Shown: positions 49,272 to 58,762, counted from the first letter of the stretch. The stretch: 64,000 bases of DNA from an uncultured Spirochaetaceae bacterium (GCA_944390725.1 CALXQU010000006.1:1-64000); one strand, 5' to 3'. A program made the numbers and translations. Notes: a model not told the origin generated them from the letters alone.

Positions 49272-50776
49272 TGAGGAAGCTTGCCGTATTTCTCCTGGTG
49301 ATGCTCATTGCATCGCTATCCGCATTCTCGGAGCCTAAGTACAGTACGATAGAGGACCTCAACGGTAAGAATATCGGCGTGCAGACAGCTGTCCTCTATG
49401 AGGAGCTTATCCAGGACAGGGTGCCTGACAGCACTATCCAGTACTATACGATGCCGAACGACATGATCCTCGCGCTCACGTCAGGCAAGGTCGATGCCTA
49501 CCTGATCGAGGAGGTCAGCTATGGTGTCCAGAAGAAGAACCATCCGGAGCTCGATGTCCTGGAAGAGCCTGCGGGGTATATCAATGCGACATGCATAATC
49601 GGCAACAACGAGAGGCAGGATGTCCTCCTTGCCGAGCTGAATGAGTTCATTGCCGAAAGCCACGCCAATGGCCTCCTCGCCGAGCTCTATGACTACTGGA
49701 TCGCTGACTTCGACCCTGTGAACGATACCTGCGATATCGGGGGATTCACGGGTGAGAGCGGCACGATCGCAGTCGCCGTGGAGGGCGGCTACGAGCCATT
49801 CTCATTCATCAGCAACGGCAGGATATCCGGATTCGACGTCGACTTCATCTGCCGCTTCGCCAGAGCCTATGGCTATACCCCGGAGTTCTATGAGGTGCCG
49901 TTCGAGGCAATCGCCCCCGGCGTCGAGAGCGGCAAGTACGATATCGGCATGAACATCGTCGTCAGCGAGGAGCGCAACGAGACCGGCACGCTTTCCGATG
50001 TCTATTACTCGACTCCGATAAGGCTGGTAGTGCTCGGCGATGATGAGTCATCGCTCAGCTTCATCGAGAAGCTCGAGCAGAGCTTCGAGAAGACATTCTT
50101 CCGCGAAGGGCGCTGGAAGCTCTTCGTCCAGGGTGCCGGCATCACGGTGCTGATCACCATCATGTCGATCGTGGCGGGAACGGTGCTCGGCTTCCTTGTC
50201 TACCTTGTATGCAGGAAGGGCTTCAAGGCGGCGATCAGGCTGACGAACTTCTTCCTCTGGCTCATCCATGGCATGCCGACGGTCCTGCTGCTGATGATCC
50301 TCTACTACATCGTCTTCGGCTCATCAAGCCTCAGCGGCACATGGGTCTCCATCGTGGGATTCTCGCTGATGTTCGCCTGCTCGATGATCGATATGCTCCG
50401 TGTCGGATGCAATGCGATCGGCAGGGGACAGCTGGAGGCTTCGACAGCCCTTGGCTACTCCGAGAGCCAGAGCTTCTTCAGGATCATCCTGCCGCAGGCT
50501 GCGCAGCACTTCCTGCCGATATACCGCAACGAGGTGGTCACCCTCATCAAGGAGACCTCTGTCGTGGGCTATATCGCGGTGCTTGACCTCACGAAGATAA
50601 GCGACCTCGTCCGTAGCAGGACCTATGAGGCGTTCTTCCCGCTTATCGTCACGGCCATCATGTATTTCGTGATATCCGCGGTCCTCACGAAGGCCGTAGA
50701 CCTGGTCGAGCATTCAATCGATCCCAAGAGGCGCAAGAAGGACAAGATCCTCAAGGGAATCAAGGAATGGGAGTAG
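49268..50776 (+). CDS. Fused, circularly permuted amino-acid binding domain and ABC permease
   Basis: 502 residues. After a signal sequence (1-18), residues ~24-145 match the second half of an SBP_bac_3 binding domain (STIEDLNGKNIGVQTAVLYE, SGKVDAYLIEEVSYGV, ANGLLAELYDYWI), whereas residues ~152-245 match its first half (VEGGYEPFSFISNGRISGFD, SGKYDIGMNIVVSEERNETG). The order is thus reversed compared with ordinary binding proteins. From ~285 a HisM/GlnP-type permease follows, with the EAA-loop-like QLEASTALGYSESQSFFRII. Binding and transport are therefore in one chain, tethered to the outer membrane face, with no separate binding-protein gene. Coupled to the preceding ATPase gene. A strong terminator follows. 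Confidence 0.9.
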   Translation: MMRKLAVFLLVMLIASLSAFSEPKYSTIEDLNGKNIGVQTAVLYEELIQDRVPDSTIQYYTMPNDMILALTSGKVDAYLIEEVSYGVQKKNHPELDVLEEPAGYINATCIIGNNERQDVLLAELNEFIAESHANGLLAELYDYWIADFDPVNDTCDIGGFTGESGTIAVAVEGGYEPFSFISNGRISGFDVDFICRFARAYGYTPEFYEVPFEAIAPGVESGKYDIGMNIVVSEERNETGTLSDVYYSTPIRLVVLGDDESSLSFIEKLEQSFEKTFFREGRWKLFVQGAGITVLITIMSIVAGTVLGFLVYLVCRKGFKAAIRLTNFFLWLIHGMPTVLLLMILYYIVFGSSSLSGTWVSIVGFSLMFACSMIDMLRVGCNAIGRGQLEASTALGYSESQSFFRIILPQAAQHFLPIYRNEVVTLIKETSVVGYIAVLDLTKISDLVRSRTYEAFFPLIVTAIMYFVISAVLTKAVDLVEHSIDPKRRKKDKILKGIKEWE

Positions 50777-50788
50777 CTCCCATGGAAG

Positions 50789-50812
50789 AGGCCCCGCATC
50801 GCTGCGGGGCCT
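50789..50812. terminator. Bidirectional terminator
   Basis: AGGCCCCGCA-TCGC-TGCGGGGCCT, a perfect 10-bp stem between the convergent amino-acid ABC operon (plus) and the Fbp-like operon (minus). T-run is short in both directions. Confidence 0.82.
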
Positions 50813-50831
50813 TCCTAATGCCTGCTGATAA

Positions 50832-52442
50832 TCAGAACTCTATCGATCCGAGCGTTATGAGCCTGCCGGACCTGCGGTCAAAGATCATGATGCGCTCATC
50901 GCCGATGCGCATGCGGGTCCTAGTGCCGATCCTGAAATGCAGGTTGCCGAAGATGACGCTTGTCAGGAGATAGCTCCCTACGCGCACCTTGATCGTCGAT
51001 TCCATGCCTGTAGGCATCGCGCCGTAGATCTCTCCTTCGATGGGGCCGTCCTCGTCGATGACGATGAGCTCAGGCCTTACGCCGAGCACGAAGTCGCCAT
51101 CCGTGATCTCCCTGCTGCCCTCAAGCGAGTCATCGCTGTCCTCGACGCGCTGGATGTGGTAGCGGAATATCTCCTCCTTGTTGCTCTTCTCGACATAGCC
51201 CTTCTCCTGCGAGCGCTTCTTCAGCTCCTCCTCAGCTGCGGCCCTGTCCCTGTCGCGTCCAGCCTGCCAGTCACTGAGCGAGAGCGGCTCTGAGGGCCTG
51301 AACCTGACATGCATGCCATCGAGGATATCGAGGGAGATGGTCCCGTCCTCCTCCTGCCTGCCGCGGGCTTCTATGAAGTTGATTGACGGGTTGCCGACGA
51401 AATCGGCTGCGAAGAGATTGGCTGGCCTGTTGTAGACGGAAAGCGGGGCATCGTACTGCTGCAGCACGGCATTGGACATCAGGCAGATATCCGTGGCCAG
51501 CGTCATGGCTTCCATCTGGTCATGGGTGACATAGACGAATGTGCTTCCTGTCTCCACGTGCAGGCGCTGGAGCTCATATCTCATCTCCAGCCTGAGCTTC
51601 GCATCAAGGTTGGAGAGCGGCTCATCCATGAAGAGGACGGATGGTTCCGGTGCCAGCGTCCTGGCTATGGCGACCCTCTGCTGCTGCCCGCCTGAGAGCT
51701 CGGCAGGGTAGCGGTCCATGAACATGCCGATCTTGACGAGCTTCGATACCCGCCTTACGGAGAGGTCGATCTCGTCCTTCGTGAGCTTCCTGACGGTGCG
51801 TACCGGCTTGCCATCCCTGATGATGCGGAACTCATCATCCAGGGTCTCCTTCTCCTTCGCCTGGGCGATGGCAGCCTCCAGGGATGAGATGGCCTTGCCG
51901 ATGTCGCCGGTGAGCATCCTGTAGAGCTTGGATGCCGATGACATCGGGATGAGCATGCTCTCGGTCAGGTGTACCAGCGCCTTCTTCTCATCGGGCTTGC
52001 CGTCCTTGCCTTTGCTCTCCTCGATGATTGAGCGTGCCGAGGAGGGATTCCGCAGTATGGCGATGAGGCGCGATGCCTCCCTGGCCTCCGCATTATATGA
52101 GTCCATCTCCTCCTTGATGTTCGAGAGTCCGAAGGCGATGTTCTGGTACACGGTCATGTTCGGCCAGAGCGCATAGTTCTGGAAGAGGAAGCCGACCTTC
52201 CTCTTGTTGGCGGGGACGTTGATGCCCCTTGCGCTGTCGAAGACGACGGTATCGCCGATGGAGATCCTGCCGCTTGTCGGCGTCTCCAGTCCTGCAATCA
52301 TCCTCAGCGTCGTGGTCTTGCCGCAGCCTGAGGGACCCAGCAGGGTGACGAATGCATTGTCCTTTATCGTCAGGGACAGGTCATCCACTCCATAGAACCT
52401 GCCCCATCTCTTAGTTACGTGTTCAAGCTTGATTTCAGGCAT
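50832..52442 (-). CDS. ABC importer ATPase with a large insertion
   Basis: 536 residues of the MalK/FbpC/PotA-like class. Walker A GPSGCGKTT (36-44), Q-loop FQNYALWP (87-94), signature LSGGQQQR (249-256), Walker B VLFMDEPLSNLDA, and THDQMEAM. The Q-loop to signature distance is about 160 residues instead of the usual ~50: a helical, charged segment (about 111-222; ending KPVRTVRKLTKDEIDL) is inserted in the helical subdomain. A second extension precedes the C-terminal TOBE domain (about 400-445, ending with GVRPELIVIDEDG). Last gene of the operon with a fused permease and a binding protein. Confidence 0.9.
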   Translation of the reverse strand: MPEIKLEHVTKRWGRFYGVDDLSLTIKDNAFVTLLGPSGCGKTTTLRMIAGLETPTSGRISIGDTVVFDSARGINVPANKRKVGFLFQNYALWPNMTVYQNIAFGLSNIKEEMDSYNAEAREASRLIAILRNPSSARSIIEESKGKDGKPDEKKALVHLTESMLIPMSSASKLYRMLTGDIGKAISSLEAAIAQAKEKETLDDEFRIIRDGKPVRTVRKLTKDEIDLSVRRVSKLVKIGMFMDRYPAELSGGQQQRVAIARTLAPEPSVLFMDEPLSNLDAKLRLEMRYELQRLHVETGSTFVYVTHDQMEAMTLATDICLMSNAVLQQYDAPLSVYNRPANLFAADFVGNPSINFIEARGRQEEDGTISLDILDGMHVRFRPSEPLSLSDWQAGRDRDRAAAEEELKKRSQEKGYVEKSNKEEIFRYHIQRVEDSDDSLEGSREITDGDFVLGVRPELIVIDEDGPIEGEIYGAMPTGMESTIKVRVGSYLLTSVIFGNLHFRIGTRTRMRIGDERIMIFDRRSGRLITLGSIEF

Positions 52443-52443
52443 C

Positions 52444-54264
52444 TCATCCTCCTATGCCGCTGTCGATGCTGGCGCCTGTCAGTTTGTTGACTATCGTGTT
52501 GCACACGAGAATCGTGATGATGAGTATCAGATTGATACCGCTGGAGAATGCATAGAGGCCCATCTCGTCGAAGTAGTCCAGGGTCGTCGCGAGTATGAAG
52601 CCCTGCACGCAGAGGAGCATGAAGAGGCTCAGCTCCCTCAGGCAGGTCATGAACGGCAGCAGGTAGCCGCTGAGTATGGACGTCTTCTGGATGGGGATGA
52701 TGATCTTCAGCATCCTCTTGTACCATGGCACATTCTGTATCAGTGCCGCTTCCTCGATCTCGCCGGAGAGCTGCATCATCGAATTGAGCGCGCTCCTTGA
52801 GGCGAACGGGATGTATTTGATCGTTCCCGTGATGATCAGCAGCGTATACGTGTTGAAGAGGTTTATATGCTCATTCGAGAAGAGCGTGAAGAAGGCAGCT
52901 CCTACCGCGATCGATGGCATGAGGTAGGGGAGGAAGGCCATCGAGTTGACGTAGTTGGCCGACCTCGAGCGCCTCGACTTCGACACGGCATAGCCGATCA
53001 TCGTGCCGACGGTGCCTGCGAAGAGCGAGCAGCAGACGGCTACGAGTATCGTGCCCTTGTAGGCCCTCCATATCGTGGGATTGTGGAGTATGCCCTGCTG
53101 GCCGTACATGCCGTTCTCCGTGATGTTCTCATTCGTGACCCACCATTTTGCCGTGAGGTTCGACGGGTCGCCCGTGTAGAGGAAGCTGTAGTCTCCCGGA
53201 TTGGGGAGGAATGTCTCGAATGCGAATGAGATGATGGGGAAGATCGATGTGAAGAAGGTTACGATTATCAGGATGATGGCGATGATGTACCTGCCTGCCT
53301 TCCCCAGCGAAACCTTCGAGATCTGCCCTGACTTGCCGGTGACAGTCGTGTAGTTCTTCCTGCTCTTGATGCTGATCTGGTTGAGGAACATGATGGCGAC
53401 GCCGAAGAGCATCATTATGATGGCAAGGATGCTTGCCTCGCCTGTGTATTTGTCATTCATCGAGACGTATTTCGTCGAAAGGGTTGTCAGGTTCAGGTAG
53501 TGCGGTACGGGATAGCTTCCCATCGCGCCGCCGAAGACAAGGAGGATCGTGGAGAGGATGGCCGGCTTGACCATCGGTATCGTGATCCTGAGCATCGTCT
53601 TCCATTTCGGCGTGTCGAGGATAGTGGCCGCTTCCTCGAGATTGGCATCCATGTTGCGGAAGATGCCGCCGATGAGGATGTATGCGAAGGGGGCGTAATG
53701 GAGCCCTAGCACTATCATGCTGGGGAAGAGCCCTACACACCACCAGGCAGGCATGACTATGCCGAACGAGGCCAGGAGGCCATTCGATGTGCCTGTGATG
53801 GCATTGGATGAGAACATATGCTGCCAGACGACCGCAAGCGTCCACTGCGGCATGATGTATGGGAAGATGAATATGGAGCTGAGGTACTTCCTCGCCTTGA
53901 GGTCTGTCCTCGTTATGAGGAAGGCGAATACGCCGCCGAAGAGGATCGCTATCGCGCATGATCCCACCGACAGCCATATCGTGTTCAGCAGCGGTTCCCA
54001 GAGGTTCCTCTTCGCCAGCGGTGATGTGAACAGGTCTATGTAGTTCGCCAGCGTGAAGCCATGGCTCTTGCCGCTCAGGTACTCGTCGATGGTTCCCGGA
54101 TGTATCTTGAATGTGTCCTCGACGATGGCTGCGATAGGCGCGAGCGTGCTGAATGTGAGCACTATGCCCATCAGCAGGAGTATCACGTTCTGCGGCTTCG
54201 AGAGGAATGTACGGACTTTGTTCAGTGCCAGCCTGTACTTGGGCAGTTCATTGGTCATTACCAT
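52444..54264 (-). CDS. Fused two-module ABC permease (FbpB-like)
   Basis: 606 residues formed by two permease modules of about six helices each. Both carry the EAA loop that docks the ATPase: EEAATILDTPKWKTMLRITI (near 235) and EEAALIQNVPWYKRMLKI (near 515). FbpB-like Fe3+, thiamine and 2-aminoethylphosphonate importers have this arrangement. Together with the binding protein upstream and the ATPase downstream it forms a complete importer. The ATG follows AAGGA with 6-nt spacing. Confidence 0.9.
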   Translation of the reverse strand: MVMTNELPKYRLALNKVRTFLSKPQNVILLLMGIVLTFSTLAPIAAIVEDTFKIHPGTIDEYLSGKSHGFTLANYIDLFTSPLAKRNLWEPLLNTIWLSVGSCAIAILFGGVFAFLITRTDLKARKYLSSIFIFPYIMPQWTLAVVWQHMFSSNAITGTSNGLLASFGIVMPAWWCVGLFPSMIVLGLHYAPFAYILIGGIFRNMDANLEEAATILDTPKWKTMLRITIPMVKPAILSTILLVFGGAMGSYPVPHYLNLTTLSTKYVSMNDKYTGEASILAIIMMLFGVAIMFLNQISIKSRKNYTTVTGKSGQISKVSLGKAGRYIIAIILIIVTFFTSIFPIISFAFETFLPNPGDYSFLYTGDPSNLTAKWWVTNENITENGMYGQQGILHNPTIWRAYKGTILVAVCCSLFAGTVGTMIGYAVSKSRRSRSANYVNSMAFLPYLMPSIAVGAAFFTLFSNEHINLFNTYTLLIITGTIKYIPFASRSALNSMMQLSGEIEEAALIQNVPWYKRMLKIIIPIQKTSILSGYLLPFMTCLRELSLFMLLCVQGFILATTLDYFDEMGLYAFSSGINLILIITILVCNTIVNKLTGASIDSGIGG

Positions 54265-54284
54265 TGGTTATCCTTGTGGAATAA

Positions 54285-54304
54285 GCCCCTGCGCGGGCAG
54301 GGGC
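54285..54304 (-). other. Intercistronic stem-loop after the binding-protein gene
   Basis: Perfect GCCCCTGC/GCAGGGGC stem with a 4-nt loop, followed on the minus strand by TTATT. Likely lowers permease relative to binding-protein expression by partial termination or by protecting the upstream mRNA. Confidence 0.7.
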
Positions 54305-54321
54305 ATGCAAGGCACAGCCCC

Positions 54322-55677
54322 TTATTGCGGGGTGTACTTCGAAAGCATCTCGATCCAGCTTCCTACGGTGAAGGATACGGATGCGCAGTATGAAGGATCC
54401 TCGATGACGAGCCTGTCATCGGCAAGCCACCAGTCTCCGCCATGGTCGTTGAGGGCCGGGAAGAGGACCGTGACGCCATCTTCTGCCATACCGCCGGTCT
54501 TGTGGTGGTAGATCTCCTCGGTTTCAGCGGCAACGACAGGGTTGGATGAGTATCCGCCGATATCCTTGCCCCATGCGGAGAAGCCATCAGCCGTGTTGAC
54601 CATGTAGGCGATGAATGCGCATGCAGTCCACGGGAGCGGCGAGTTGTCCGTCACGAAGAGGTAGTGGCAGTAGCCATATCCGCCGAAGCCCTGATAGCCG
54701 TCATTGTATGCCGCGATATCGACATTCTTCTTGGATACGGTCGCCGATTCCTCTACGCTCCTGAGCTTGGAGTAGACGAGGAGCCCGAACTGGTCTGTCG
54801 CGGATGCGGATACGAGCGTGTTGCAGATCGGTCCGTCATCGGTCTGCGCGTTGTAGCTCTCTACCCAGAGCTTGATCCATGCGAGGGCGTACTTGCCGTT
54901 ATCGCCAAGCCCGAGGTCAGCAGCATCGGAGGCGACGAGGTCAATCGTTGGCTGGAAGACTGCCTTCTCGCTGTCGGGAAGGGCGTCGAATGCTTCCTTC
55001 AGCTCTGCCGAATACCTATCTGCCGTGAGCATGTAGAGGAAGTTCTTGCCGACGATCTCGGAATCGATGTCCATGAAGAGGCCATGCTCGCCAGGAGCCA
55101 CGAAGTCCCAAACGTTGTCATAGGACTTGCTGCCCGTGTTGTTGTACATGAAGACCTTGTTCAGCGTCTGCAGCGGCAGGTAGCCTTCGTACTCGGCAGC
55201 TGTCGTCCCGTTGGCTTCTGCCCATTCCTTCGGGATGAAGGTATCGAGGATGCCTGTTCTGACCATCTTGCTCTCGATCTGGTTGCCATCCTGGATGAGC
55301 GTCATGGCGAAGGTGCCTGTCTTCTTGAGCGAGTCAGCTGTCAGCTGGTCGAATATCTTGTTGTTCTTCGGCTGCTGCCATTCATAGTTGAGTGTATAGC
55401 TGGGGTCGATTGTCTGGAGATAGGCGATGAAGAGGGGAAGGGCCGTATTGCCGCGGCTCGAATTGCCGACGCCGTAGAATGTCTTCCCGTTCGACTCCTC
55501 GATTGCCTTCTTCGCGAGTTCCTCCATGCTCATGCCTTCGGCCTGCTGGATGATCTCCTCTACCGCTGACTGTCCGCCTGATGCGGATGCGGCCTCACCG
55601 CTTCCGCTGGCGAATGCCGGCAAGGCAAGCAGCGCTACCATGATGGATACGAAGATGCACTTTGTGAGTTTAGACAT
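54322..55677 (-). CDS. ABC transporter solute-binding protein
   Basis: 451 residues. Signal peptide to about residue 23 (MVALLALPAFASGSGEAAS), no lipobox, so probably periplasmic. The fold appears to be the type-II extracellular binding protein of the Fbp/PotD class; long for this class (usually 330-360). Sequence alone does not name the ligand; the absence of an obvious Tyr-Tyr iron motif makes iron unproven. First gene of the operon; GGAGGG ribosome site precedes the ATG. Confidence 0.88.
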   Translation of the reverse strand: MSKLTKCIFVSIMVALLALPAFASGSGEAASASGGQSAVEEIIQQAEGMSMEELAKKAIEESNGKTFYGVGNSSRGNTALPLFIAYLQTIDPSYTLNYEWQQPKNNKIFDQLTADSLKKTGTFAMTLIQDGNQIESKMVRTGILDTFIPKEWAEANGTTAAEYEGYLPLQTLNKVFMYNNTGSKSYDNVWDFVAPGEHGLFMDIDSEIVGKNFLYMLTADRYSAELKEAFDALPDSEKAVFQPTIDLVASDAADLGLGDNGKYALAWIKLWVESYNAQTDDGPICNTLVSASATDQFGLLVYSKLRSVEESATVSKKNVDIAAYNDGYQGFGGYGYCHYLFVTDNSPLPWTACAFIAYMVNTADGFSAWGKDIGGYSSNPVVAAETEEIYHHKTGGMAEDGVTVLFPALNDHGGDWWLADDRLVIEDPSYCASVSFTVGSWIEMLSKYTPQ

Positions 55678-55811
55678 TATGTCCCTCCTTTTTCGGTTAA
55701 CTATGCATTAAGCCTTAGTTAATACAATGTAAATTCTAGCACGCATGGAGGTGTGCGTGGTGAGAAACTTCAAGCTGATTGCCAGGCAATCCGCCGGCTT
55801 TGGCGATGGCC

Positions 55812-57155
55812 CTATATTACCGTCTTCGTCTCCCAGCGGCCGCTGAGTATGCGCCAGGAATAGAGTATGCCCCTGCATGCCCAGTCGAGGTACATGGCAT
55901 ACCAGATGGCCTCGATCCCCATATCGAAGAGCCTTACCATGAAGTATGCGCCGCCGACGCGGAATACCCACATCGAAGCGAAGGAGGCGAAGAGTATGTA
56001 CTTCACGTCGCCGACTGCCTTCAGCATGTTCGGCAGGGTGAAGGCGAAGGGCCAGATCACCGTGCACATGATGAGGCAGAGCCTGCAGATGGGGATTGCG
56101 GCAGCCAGCGAGCTGTCCTGCAGCCCGTAGATGCCGATGACTTCCGGGCTCCATATGTAGAGCGGTATGTTGACCATCGCCGTGGTGATGAAGACAAGCG
56201 TGAGCAGGAGCCTTGTGTAGTACCTGACATCCCTGAGGTTGTCGTTCCCCCTGCATTGCCCGACGATCGTTATCATGGCGAGGTTGATGCCTATTCCCGG
56301 TATGTTCGCGTAGCTGTTGTAGTTTGCTGCCACGGCATTGATGGCCATCGCCGACGTGCCGAGGCTTGCCGTCAGGGACTGTACCATGATCTTGCCGATA
56401 TGGAAGGCCGCGCCTTCAAGGCCGGAGGGCACGCCTATCCTCAGTATCCTGCGGATAAGCGCCGGCGATACCGGCCCGCGGAGGATGCCGCGCAGGTTCA
56501 GCTCCTCGTCCTTATGCATCATCATGGCCATCATCACCGCGCATCCGGCTATGCGGGAGGCGAGGGAGGCGATACCGGCCCCGCGCGGTCCCAGACCCTC
56601 ATGGTAGATGAGGAATGCGTTGCCGCCGATGTTTATGGCATTCATGAGCACGGAGACCATCATCGTGCGGAAGCTCCGGCGCTCTGCCCTCGATATCGCG
56701 GTAAGCGCCGAATAGACGGCAAGGAAGGGGTAGGAGATGAGGATGGGGACGAAATAGGCTTCGGTGGAGGCCCTCACCTCATCCTCGATGGAGCCGAAGA
56801 GCGCATCGACCATCCATCCCCTGATGGGGAATATGATGGCTGTCATGGCCACGGATATGGCTATGGATATGTATACTAGGTTCACCGCGCTGGACTTGGC
56901 GTTGCCGTCATCGCCATGTCCGAGATACTGGGATACGACGACGGCTCCGCCTGTGGCGAATGCGCTGAATACCGTTATGAGGAGATTCGATATCGTATCG
57001 ACAAGGGAGACCCCGGATACGGCTGCCTCCCCGCATCTGGCTACCATAATCGTGTCGGCCATGCCTATCAGTATCGACAGGAACGAATCCGCTATGAGCG
57101 GGATGATGAGCGATGTCAGCTCATGTGCCGTGAATTGGTGCTTCAGCGTAGCCAT
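55812..57155 (-). CDS. MATE family multidrug/metabolite exporter
   Basis: 447 residues, about 12 helices, MATE type. Conserved parts: IIPLIADSFLSILIGMADTI near the start, GGAVVVSQYLGHGDDGNA and GVPSGLEGAAFHIGKIMVQS for the start of the second half. It exports organic cations or other compounds using Na+ or H+. A codon at 57185 is possible, but a promoter (TTGACT-16 nt-TATCAT, 57184-57211) places the transcript start after it, so the next ATG (57155) is preferred. Confidence 0.88.
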   Translation of the reverse strand: MATLKHQFTAHELTSLIIPLIADSFLSILIGMADTIMVARCGEAAVSGVSLVDTISNLLITVFSAFATGGAVVVSQYLGHGDDGNAKSSAVNLVYISIAISVAMTAIIFPIRGWMVDALFGSIEDEVRASTEAYFVPILISYPFLAVYSALTAISRAERRSFRTMMVSVLMNAINIGGNAFLIYHEGLGPRGAGIASLASRIAGCAVMMAMMMHKDEELNLRGILRGPVSPALIRRILRIGVPSGLEGAAFHIGKIMVQSLTASLGTSAMAINAVAANYNSYANIPGIGINLAMITIVGQCRGNDNLRDVRYYTRLLLTLVFITTAMVNIPLYIWSPEVIGIYGLQDSSLAAAIPICRLCLIMCTVIWPFAFTLPNMLKAVGDVKYILFASFASMWVFRVGGAYFMVRLFDMGIEAIWYAMYLDWACRGILYSWRILSGRWETKTVI

Positions 57156-57183
57156 GCCAGGAAAAGCGCTCCCTTTGCTCCCC

Positions 57184-57211
57184 ATGATAGCTTCTCACCA
57201 GACATAGTCAA
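57184..57211 (-). promoter_or_regulatory. Promoter of the MATE gene
   Basis: Minus strand TTGACT (57206-57211), 16-nt spacer, TATCAT (57184-57189). Transcription would begin around 57177. Confidence 0.6.
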
Positions 57212-57388
57212 TAGCTACTAAACAGTAGATTGCCGATGCATCCGTGCTTGCCTTGCTCCGCTTTCGTGATTATAGATTTATATCGTGGCATGCGATGCTG
57301 CCACGCACCGGGACGCATTGATAGGCAAGGCTGCTCCGCTGACAAGGGACGCTTATGCGGATATCATATGCGGGAGGAGAATTTTTCT

Positions 57389-58744
57389 ATGGGAAAAGGG
57401 TTCGTTTCGAAGGCTAAGCTACAGGCTGCCACGGTCTTCGTAAACCAGGCTTTGAACTATCTGGACAAGGATCCTGAGAACAATGCTGTCAAGATCCTCA
57501 ACCTGGCGGACAAGGTCCTGCCTGAGGGATGGTACCTCGCTCAGCGCAATGCGATCCGCAACGCGATCGACAGGAAGGATAACTGGTACCAGCTGCTTAT
57601 GAGGTTCTATGAGCTGGATCCCGAGGTCAGGAAGACGTTCTTCAGGAACTTCATAATCAACTCGGCGATCATCGGCTCGGCTGAGGAGCGCGAGAGCGAG
57701 GAGAAGTATGGCTGCAATGTGCCATGGGCTATCCTGCTCGATCCCACGTCCGCATGCAACCTCCGCTGCACGGGATGCTGGGCTGCCGAATACGGCAACA
57801 GGCTCAACCTCTCCCTGGATGAGATGGACTCTATCGTCACGCAGGGAAAGGCCCTCGGGACTTACATGTATATCTTCACCGGCGGTGAGCCGCTTGTGAG
57901 GAAGAAGGATATCATAGCGCTCTGCGAGAAGCATTCCGACTGCGAGTTCCTCTCCTTCACGAACGGCACGCTCATCGATGAGGCCTTCTGCCAGGAGATG
58001 CTGAGGGTGAGGAACTTCGTGCCCGCCATCTCCCTCGAGGGCTTCGAGGAGGCCAATGACTCAAGGCGCGGCGATGGTATCTACGGCAAGGTAGCTGCGG
58101 CCATGAAGCTGCTGAAGGAGCACAGGCTCCCGTTCGGCATCTCCACCTGCTATACGAGCCGCAACTATGCGGATATCTCCAGCGAGGAGTTCTTCGACTA
58201 CATCATCGATGCCGGTGCTCTCTTCTGCTGGTTCTTCCACTACATGCCGGTCGGTAACGGCGCCGTGCCTGAGCTGCTTCCGACTCCGGAGCAGAGGGCG
58301 GTCGTCTACAGGAAGATCAGGGAGTTCAGGAAGTCCAAGGCGCTCTTCACCCTTGATTTCCAGAATGATGCCGAGTATGTAGGCGGATGCATCGCCGGTG
58401 GCAGGCGCTACTTCCATATCAATGCGAAGGGCGATGTGGAGCCATGCGTGTTCATCCACTACTCGAATGCGAATATCAGGGAATGCACGCTCGTGGAGGC
58501 GCTGCAGTCGCCTCTCTTCATGGCATACAGGGAAGGGCAGCCGTTCAATGAGAACATGCTCCGTCCGTGCCCGATGCTGGAGAACCCGGAGAAGCTCAGG
58601 GCCATGGTCCATAAGACCGATGCCAAGTCCACCGACTATGAGTCTCCGGAGAGCGCCGATACGCTCTGCGACCGCACGGCACCGTATGCGGATAACTGGA
58701 AGCCTACGGCCGACGACCTCTGGTCGAAGACGGCAGGCAGGTAA
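57389..58744 (+). CDS. Radical SAM protein with C-terminal SPASM-like region
   Basis: 451 residues. The [4Fe-4S]-SAM site is CNLRCTGC (Cys123, Cys127, Cys130), followed by FTGGEPLVRKKDI (GGEP). The C-terminal part contains CIAGGRRYFHINAKGDVEPC and a later CPM, resembling a SPASM/twitch auxiliary-cluster region. Residues 1-115 form a helical N-terminal extension. The family modifies peptides or acts on small molecules; no peptide substrate gene was seen beside it. Start at 57389 follows GGGAGGAG; longer frames upstream lack support. Confidence 0.9.
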   Translation: MGKGFVSKAKLQAATVFVNQALNYLDKDPENNAVKILNLADKVLPEGWYLAQRNAIRNAIDRKDNWYQLLMRFYELDPEVRKTFFRNFIINSAIIGSAEERESEEKYGCNVPWAILLDPTSACNLRCTGCWAAEYGNRLNLSLDEMDSIVTQGKALGTYMYIFTGGEPLVRKKDIIALCEKHSDCEFLSFTNGTLIDEAFCQEMLRVRNFVPAISLEGFEEANDSRRGDGIYGKVAAAMKLLKEHRLPFGISTCYTSRNYADISSEEFFDYIIDAGALFCWFFHYMPVGNGAVPELLPTPEQRAVVYRKIREFRKSKALFTLDFQNDAEYVGGCIAGGRRYFHINAKGDVEPCVFIHYSNANIRECTLVEALQSPLFMAYREGQPFNENMLRPCPMLENPEKLRAMVHKTDAKSTDYESPESADTLCDRTAPYADNWKPTADDLWSKTAGR

Positions 58745-58762
58745 GCCATGATGGCGCTGGGG

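Noticed and set aside
54664..55569. 301-residue open frame antisense to the solute-binding protein
   Set aside because: Lies entirely within a well-supported gene and shows no recognised motif.
55779..56879. 366-residue open frame antisense to the MATE gene
   Set aside because: Shadow frame with low-complexity Asp/Gly/His/Arg content; the opposite strand encodes a complete MATE protein.
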